From contig VFGQ01000039.1 in the NCBI GenBank assembly GCA_009391605.1, forward strand, positions 1-19,661: a stretch of 19,661 bases of DNA. Reading direction: 5' to 3'. Positions 15,061-19,661 of the stretch are shown piece after piece. Below the pieces are notes generated by a model. The model was not told the DNA's origin and did no database searches. It was given only the letters and a program-made list of their open reading frames with translations. The stretch comes from SAR202 cluster bacterium. GTDB lineage: Bacteria > Chloroflexota > Dehalococcoidia > SAR202 > GCA-002694895. The position numbers were made by a program, and so were the translations under genes. Position 1 is the first letter of the stretch. Each line of letters begins with the position of its first letter.

Positions 15061-16206
15061 TTATTTATTTGCCCACCATTCAGATGGTTTTTTACGGTTT
15101 CCAAAAAAGTTATCTAACTTTAGTAGTATATATCTAAAAGGAGTGTTTGCTAACCTGATTCCAACCTTATGTATTAATTTATCAAAATCTTTGTTATATG
15201 GGCATACCCTAATGCATATAGAACAGTCAGTGCTCTGAGAAGCCCAGAATTTAAAACATTTTTCAGCATCCACTGACCATTTTTTTATACCTTTGATATT
15301 TGATTTGTTTATTTGCTTAAATGACGGCTTATCAAATGATATAGCCCTAGGTGGGCATGAATCAGCACATTTATTACAAATAGAACAATAATTTTTAACT
15401 CCGAATGATATAGGTTTATCACAATCAAGTGGAAGATCTGTAAATATTTTGGATATTCTGACTCTTGGCCCAAATTTTTTTGTAATAAGTAATCCATTTC
15501 TTGCATATTCTCCGAGACCAGCTTCTATAGCAAGGGGGATTGAGAGTGCTGTATCATTTTGGCTTGGCACTGCTTTATAACCCAAATTTATAATATATTG
15601 TGATAAAGAAAGTATAGTAGAGAGATCGTTTGAATAACCTAATCCTGTTGCAGAACCACTCAATGCTGATGGCGCAGTATCTATAAGGTTTTTATCCATT
15701 TGGTTAGCAATGACAATAACCCTATTTAAAGAACTATCAATTTTATTGGATTTTACCTCATTTGTAGCTCTTCTATATTTATAAGAATATATCCATTTAG
15801 GATTACTTTTTGTTATTCCAACTAACTCTGCACCTAATTTTTTTGCTATGATTTTAATTTCATCTGTAAGGTCTTTGTTAGATTTAAAAATATATTTAGA
15901 TTTAGTACCAGGTTTTTGGACATTAAATTCATCTGTAAATCCTTCAGCCCTGCCATTATTTTTATGTATATTGGAAAATGTATCAGACATAAACCATGTA
16001 GCATTTCTAAATGCATAATCCTTATGTTTATATCCTTCTGGTCTGTTTTCTGATTCGGGTGGTTTTGTATAATCATTATAAAATTTTTCAGTTTTTTTAC
16101 TTCTTACACTTTTATCCCATAATGATCTGTTAAATATATCGTTTTTCTGATTAAACTTTTCGAAAGTTTCATTATTTTTAATTTTACTTTTATTTTCTTT
16201 ATTCAT
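15061..16206 (-). CDS. Reductive dehalogenase-like (RdhA-type) corrinoid/iron-sulfur protein without Tat signal
   Basis: 381 residues from the ATG at 16206 (numbering from there; the frame extends two codons to a TTG). Two 4Fe-4S motifs are present: Cys274-x2-Cys277-x2-Cys280-x3-Cys284-Pro, and Cys317-x10-Cys328-x2-Cys331-x3-Cys335-Pro. The core reads 'GLGYSND' (Tyr191), 'VPSQNDTALSIPLAIEAGLG' (Asn217), 'EYARNGLLIT' and 'GPRVRISK' (Arg250). The Tyr-Asn-Arg spacing of 26 and 33 equals that recalled for PceA Tyr246, Asn272 and Arg305, so a corrinoid reductase active site is likely intact. Odd points: no twin-arginine signal (the N-terminus is Lys/Asn-rich), no rdhB membrane anchor and no fused B12-binding domain. 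This points to a cytosolic, non-respiratory enzyme. It is distinct from QueG by the RdhA core motifs. It sits between a YeiH-type exporter and a PLP-fold gene, 10 and 6 bases away. Confidence 0.85.
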   Translation of the reverse strand: MNKENKSKIKNNETFEKFNQKNDIFNRSLWDKSVRSKKTEKFYNDYTKPPESENRPEGYKHKDYAFRNATWFMSDTFSNIHKNNGRAEGFTDEFNVQKPGTKSKYIFKSNKDLTDEIKIIAKKLGAELVGITKSNPKWIYSYKYRRATNEVKSNKIDSSLNRVIVIANQMDKNLIDTAPSALSGSATGLGYSNDLSTILSLSQYIINLGYKAVPSQNDTALSIPLAIEAGLGEYARNGLLITKKFGPRVRISKIFTDLPLDCDKPISFGVKNYCSICNKCADSCPPRAISFDKPSFKQINKSNIKGIKKWSVDAEKCFKFWASQSTDCSICIRVCPYNKDFDKLIHKVGIRLANTPFRYILLKLDNFFGNRKKPSEWWANK

Positions 16207-16216
16207 TTTCAATGAT

Positions 16217-17317
16217 TTAATTAATAATTATTATACTCAACAAGCTACATATACCTACTATAGATGCTACTATTATTCCCACCAAGAAAGGCTTGAGTCC
16301 AAGGCTTTTTATTGATTTTATATCGGTTGTCAAACCTACTGATGACATAGCAACAACCAGCATGAATTTTGAAATTGTAGTTAATTGCTTTGTGAAAGAT
16401 TGCCAATTATTATCAGTGATAATAGTTGAATTATTAACAATGAAATCTCCTGATGTTCTTAAAACACTCATAAAAAAGAATCCTATTATAAACAAAGGTA
16501 TCAGTTTTGAAATTTGCTTGATATTAATATAATTTTTCTGAGAAGAAGATTCCTTTTGGTAAAGAATTGTCATCAAAGGGATCACAATAATCATACTAAG
16601 GTTCCTGACAAGTTTTACAGTTACAGCATTTTTCCCCACATTTACAGTACCGAATGTTTCATCATATATAAATCCTGCCCCTGTTACTTGAGCAGTTTCA
16701 TGTATGGAAGTTCCAAGAAATAATCCAGCAGATTTTTCATTCAGTTCTAAAAAATTGGATAAAAAGGGATAAAAAAGCATAGCGATTATTCCAAATATTG
16801 TTATGACTGTTATGGAATATGCTATTTCTTCTTTTTTAGCTTGAATTCCCGGAGCTGTTGCCACAATAGCTGAAGCTCCACATATACTCGTACCTACAGC
16901 TATTAAAACACCTAACTTATTAGGTAATGAAAGTAATTTGGTTAAAAGATAACCAGCTAACAAACCGGACAATATACATAATACTATGATTGGTAAACTT
17001 GAAACTCCAAGAGAAAAAATCTCAAATATACTTAATCTTATTCCTAAAATAACTATACCAATTCGGAGAATTCTTTTTACATTGAAATCCAAACCTTTGT
17101 TAAAGAAATCTTTAACACCAAATATATTTTTTATTAAAATACCGATTACAATCCCTAACAAGATAGAGCTGATTAGTGACTTGTAACCTATAATTTGATT
17201 TAAATATTTAGCACCAAAGTGTGATAATATGGCCACTATTATTCCAAGAATTATTCCAGGGGCAAACTCATTTAAATCGTGTATATATTTGTTTATATTC
17301 TTTTGCTTTTTCAACAT
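16217..17317 (-). CDS. YeiH/UPF0324-family putative sulfate (sulfite) exporter
   Basis: 366-residue integral membrane protein with about 10 hydrophobic segments, of the conserved family (Cons_hypoth698, YeiH/YadS) often annotated 'putative sulfate exporter'. Family signatures are 'GTSICGASAIVATAP' (142-156) and 'LGTSIHETAQVTGAGFIYD' (201-219). Segments run through 'ISSILLGIVIGILIKNIFG' and 'ILRIGIVILGIRLSIFEIFS'. The transport role is assigned in the literature mainly from context with sulfonate-degrading genes, so it should be read as putative. Here its downstream neighbours are an RdhA-like protein and a protein of the cysteate lyase/D-cysteine desulfhydrase family, which makes sulfite or sulfide disposal a reasonable hypothesis. 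No Shine-Dalgarno is visible. Confidence 0.9.
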   Translation of the reverse strand: MLKKQKNINKYIHDLNEFAPGIILGIIVAILSHFGAKYLNQIIGYKSLISSILLGIVIGILIKNIFGVKDFFNKGLDFNVKRILRIGIVILGIRLSIFEIFSLGVSSLPIIVLCILSGLLAGYLLTKLLSLPNKLGVLIAVGTSICGASAIVATAPGIQAKKEEIAYSITVITIFGIIAMLFYPFLSNFLELNEKSAGLFLGTSIHETAQVTGAGFIYDETFGTVNVGKNAVTVKLVRNLSMIIVIPLMTILYQKESSSQKNYINIKQISKLIPLFIIGFFFMSVLRTSGDFIVNNSTIITDNNWQSFTKQLTTISKFMLVVAMSSVGLTTDIKSIKSLGLKPFLVGIIVASIVGICSLLSIIIIN

Positions 17318-17345
17318 ATTTTAAGTTTTTGTAGTTGTTTGTTAT

Positions 17346-18374
17346 CTAACTGTGTAAAAAATTTATTATATCTCCGTCGTTTACTATATATTCCTTTCCA
17401 TTGCCTTTAACTTTTCCTTCTTTTTTACAACTATTCCATGAACCTAATTCAATAAAAGTATTATATTCTATAACTTCTGCTCTTATAAAACCTTTAGATA
17501 TATCTGAATGAATCTTTGAAGCTGCTATTAAAGAATTGTCACCTTTATTGATTTCCCATCCTTTTATTTCTTGATCACCAGCAGTTATGAAAAGTATTTT
17601 CCCCATGGCTTCAAATAAGGATTTTAAAACCAAATAATCTTGTCTTGGTTTTATATTTAAACTTGTTCTGAATTCTGCGGATTCATTTTCAGGTAATTCT
17701 GAAAGCTCCATTTCCAGCTTAGAAGGATAGAAGTATTTATTTTTTATTTTAGATATATTGTCATTAGTTTCAATGGAACTTTTATCTTCATCATAATTTA
17801 GTAATATAAATATAGGTTTCAGAGTGATTAGATTATATCCTCCTAATTTTTTAAGTTCTGTTTTAGGCAAATTGTATGAGTTTAATGGTTCCCCTTTTTC
17901 AAGGTGCAATTTAAGATTTTCTAATAGTTCGATTTCACTATTAGTATTTTCTAATTCTTGTTTTGTTTTTCCTTTAGTATTACTTATTCTTCTTTTGATT
18001 ATATTTTCTATGATAACCGTGTCTGAAAAAATTAATTCAGTAATTATTTCATCTATATCTTTAAGAATTTGATTACTGTCATTGTTTTCAAAGCATTTAA
18101 TAACCAATAAAAGCCCGTATGAATTTTGAATAGATTCTATTTCTTTTAATTCAGCTGCTTTATTCTTTATTGATAATATATTGACTTCTTTGAACGTAAT
18201 TTCTGGATAGGCTAATTTATTATGCCCTAATAGTTCACCCACTTTAATTAACCTGTCATCATTAATTTTCAAGGTACATATTTCAGGCAATTCTTGAGTT
18301 TCATTAAATTTTATGAGTGATTTTAGGAATGTTGATTTCCCAGATTGAGGTAAGCCAAGTACCGAAATATCCAT
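17346..18374 (-). CDS. YchF/Obg-type protein (DUF933 TGS domain) with degenerate GTPase domain
   Basis: 342 residues, close to YchF (about 363). The C-terminal third (about 255-342) is a clear YchF TGS/DUF933 domain: 'FITAGDQEIKGWEINKG', 'KIHSDISKGFIRAEVIEY' and 'GKEYIVNDGDIINF'. At the N-terminus 'GLPQSGKS' (7-14) keeps the P-loop but replaces the usual GLPNVGKS. 'NYDE' (193-196) keeps the YchF NxxE base-recognition motif. The DxxG switch II region (usually D-I-A-G-L-V-x-G-A) is missing; about 62-85 reads 'KEVNILSIKNKAAELKEIES'. A coiled-coil-like stretch lies at about 130-160. Canonical YchF binds ATP and the ribosome. This looks like a divergent paralogue that binds but may not hydrolyse nucleotide. 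It lies 4 bases after the SelA-like gene. Confidence 0.82.
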   Translation of the reverse strand: MDISVLGLPQSGKSTFLKSLIKFNETQELPEICTLKINDDRLIKVGELLGHNKLAYPEITFKEVNILSIKNKAAELKEIESIQNSYGLLLVIKCFENNDSNQILKDIDEIITELIFSDTVIIENIIKRRISNTKGKTKQELENTNSEIELLENLKLHLEKGEPLNSYNLPKTELKKLGGYNLITLKPIFILLNYDEDKSSIETNDNISKIKNKYFYPSKLEMELSELPENESAEFRTSLNIKPRQDYLVLKSLFEAMGKILFITAGDQEIKGWEINKGDNSLIAASKIHSDISKGFIRAEVIEYNTFIELGSWNSCKKEGKVKGNGKEYIVNDGDIINFLHS

Positions 18375-18378
18375 ATTT

Positions 18379-19557
18379 TTAAGATTGTAAAACTTTAGCT
18401 ATAGCTTCACCAACAATTTTATCTTGTCCTGGACTTAATGCCCATGGAACTAATTTAATCATGTTTTCTTCATGATTTTGCCCATTTCTTGTCCATATAG
18501 GAGTATCTAAATCTTGAAGTTTTTGAACAAGTTCTGCAGCTGAAATACCAACAATGTTTTCATCTATTTCTAATCTAACTCCGAAGGGTTGATTACCTAT
18601 AATATTATTAATGATTTCTGCTTTTACTCCTTTTATGTTCTGTAGAGGGGCAAGCATTACATTAGATTGTTGTTCTGCCTCAGCCAATCTTTCTTCATGA
18701 TTCATAGTAACCCATTCGTTTACTGCAACTGTAACACCAATAATTTCTTGTCTATCAACTTTCATAGGTCTTCCAATACCTCTGATTCTTCTTCCTTCGT
18801 ATCCAGTAAAAGATTGATTAGCAATTTTTCCAATCATTTCTTCAGTACCAAGAGCTAAACCTACTGACTGTGATGCTCCCATATATTTTGCAGCAATAAC
18901 CTGAGCATCCGCGCCCATTCTTATATATTTTCCTAGAATATCTAATGGATATATTTGAGCGGCAGCATCTACTAATACGTATATACCGTGTTTTTTTGCA
19001 ATTTCAATAACTTTCTCTAGGCTTAATGGGTTTGTTTGTATATTATTTCCAACTACTGTGCCTGGAGACAGTTCATTAGCTACCCAGGTTATTCCACAAG
19101 TTTGTTCTGTTATTGCATTTTCTAAATCAGATTCAACTGCACCTAATTCATCACCAAATTCAACAAGTTTTGCTCCAGAAACCTCAATACATCTGTCATA
19201 CCAATATCTTTGACATTTTTGGATTAACATTTCTCCTTTCATACCAGATGTATTGGGTAATTGCTGTATTAAATCATCGTCATTTCCTGCCATAAAAGCT
19301 GCTCCTGCTAAAGCTAGTGCTGCTCCAGCACCAGATGTTACATATGCAGAAGGGACATTACAGTAGTCAGCTATTTTTTTACCTACTACTTCCTGGAGAT
19401 GAGGTAGGTTAACATATGCTGCATCTGCACGGTCCATAGCTTCTTTAACTACTGGTTTTGGTGTTGATCCACCTAGCAAAGTTACGCTACCAATTGCATT
19501 AATTATAGGTTTTGCACCCATTTCTTTATAAATTTCTCCAAAAATATCGTCTGCCAT
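18379..19557 (-). CDS. SelA-like PLP-dependent enzyme (aminotransferase class V fold), not selenocysteine synthase
   Basis: 392 residues of the SelA/DgaE-type fold-type I PLP family. Visible: 'KPIINAIGSVTLLGGS' at 16-31, 'YVTSGAGAALALAGAAFMAG' (72-91) forming the cofactor phosphate loop, Asp197 in 'VLVDAAAQIYP' and the Schiff-base Lys224 in 'QVIAAKYMGASQSVGL'. True SelA is about 460 residues with an N-terminal tRNA-binding domain that is absent here, and no selB or selD is in view. Relatives include D-glucosaminate-6-phosphate ammonia-lyase (DgaE) and many uncharacterised lyases acting on amino or hydroxy acids; the substrate is unknown. A strong Shine-Dalgarno (GAGGT) lies about 6 bases ahead of the ATG, and an upstream gene ends 23 bases before it. 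The YchF-like gene follows after 4 bases. Confidence 0.88.
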   Translation of the reverse strand: MADDIFGEIYKEMGAKPIINAIGSVTLLGGSTPKPVVKEAMDRADAAYVNLPHLQEVVGKKIADYCNVPSAYVTSGAGAALALAGAAFMAGNDDDLIQQLPNTSGMKGEMLIQKCQRYWYDRCIEVSGAKLVEFGDELGAVESDLENAITEQTCGITWVANELSPGTVVGNNIQTNPLSLEKVIEIAKKHGIYVLVDAAAQIYPLDILGKYIRMGADAQVIAAKYMGASQSVGLALGTEEMIGKIANQSFTGYEGRRIRGIGRPMKVDRQEIIGVTVAVNEWVTMNHEERLAEAEQQSNVMLAPLQNIKGVKAEIINNIIGNQPFGVRLEIDENIVGISAAELVQKLQDLDTPIWTRNGQNHEENMIKLVPWALSPGQDKIVGEAIAKVLQS

Positions 19558-19580
19558 TTTTTACCTCATCTTTAATTATT

Positions 19581-19661
19581 TTAGTTTTTCTTTTTAACAT
19601 CCATATCGGACATAATGTTAAATAATTCATTTTTTTCTTCTTTGTTTAATTCCCTGAAAGG
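19581..19661 (-). CDS. 3' end of an unidentified CDS, possibly DHDPS/NAL-family aldolase
   Basis: An open frame enters from the right edge and ends in TAA at 19581-19583. It gives 26 residues that begin PFRELNKEEKNELFNIM and end in a Lys-rich tail. The pattern 'P-x-R-x-L-x-x-E-E-x-x-E-L' recalls the last helix of dihydrodipicolinate synthase/N-acetylneuraminate lyase proteins, but it is too short to trust. The 23-base gap to the SelA-like gene on the same strand suggests an operon. An aldolase next to a SelA-like lyase would recall the dgaE-dgaF pairing; that is only a thought. Confidence 0.4.
   Translation of the reverse strand, partial: PFRELNKEEKNELFNIMSDMDVKKKN

Noticed and set aside
15309..15506. 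Minus-strand frame of 65 residues within the RdhA-like gene
   Set aside because: Another frame of the same strand inside a conserved gene; its Cys/His content comes from the Fe-S region in the true frame.
15061..16206. Epoxyqueuosine reductase (QueG)
   Set aside because: QueG shares the Fe-S/corrinoid layout, but the 'PSQND', 'EYARNG' and 'GPRVRISK' motifs with PceA-like spacing favour the RdhA group.
18379..19557. Selenocysteine synthase (selA)
   Set aside because: It is too short, lacks the N-terminal tRNA-binding domain, and no other selenium genes or in-frame UGA candidates are seen.

Overview
The window is AT-rich (by eye about 30% GC), densely coded DNA from a bacterium with a compact genome. 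The longest gap without a gene is about 200 bases (7630-7829). No rRNA, tRNA, insertion sequence, integrase or CRISPR array is visible. Many short-chain metabolic enzymes, three MFS transporters, a possible CaiB/BaiF CoA-transferase end, an amidase, a cytosolic reductive-dehalogenase-like protein and formate-THF ligase would suit a streamlined, probably marine, oligotroph. A low-GC Dehalococcoidia/SAR202-type Chloroflexota is my best guess, but it is inference from gene content only.

Layout. (1) 1-998, plus strand: the end of a gene whose last residues look like a CaiB/BaiF CoA-transferase, then a dimethylargininase-type hydrolase. (2) 999-3639, minus strand: an MFS exporter followed by an amidase. 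(3) 3684-5039, plus strand: a membrane-anchored predicted seven-bladed beta-propeller with one Cys-x4-Cys pair per blade. (4) 5036-5950, minus strand: a HAD phosphatase. (5) 6061-7629, plus strand: a second MFS exporter coupled to a MazG-like NTP pyrophosphohydrolase. (6) 7830-9165, plus strand: an apparently self-regulated HTH protein, a 53-residue acidic small protein preceded by a perfect Shine-Dalgarno, and the fluoride channel CrcB. (7) 9259-9615, plus strand: a small HTH/coiled-coil protein. (8) 9612-11240, minus strand: formate-tetrahydrofolate ligase, divergent from (9) 11335-12753, plus strand: a UMF1/Atg22-like MFS protein. (10) 12755-19661, minus strand: one long co-directional run read from right to left. 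It holds the end of an unknown gene, a SelA-like PLP enzyme, a YchF-like protein with a decayed GTPase domain, a YeiH-family (putative sulfate/sulfite exporter) protein, an RdhA-like corrinoid/Fe-S protein, a D-cysteine desulfhydrase/cysteate lyase-family protein and a PH-domain/GDPD fusion.

The most interesting parts are two. The first is the exporter / RdhA-like / PLP-lyase-like set (14035-17317), whose gene spacing is 6-10 bases. It keeps reductive dehalogenase catalytic spacing but has no Tat signal and no membrane anchor partner. The second is the HTH / small protein / fluoride channel operon, with paired operator-like repeats lying over its promoter. All convergent gene pairs abut or overlap at their stop codons, leaving no room for intergenic terminators.
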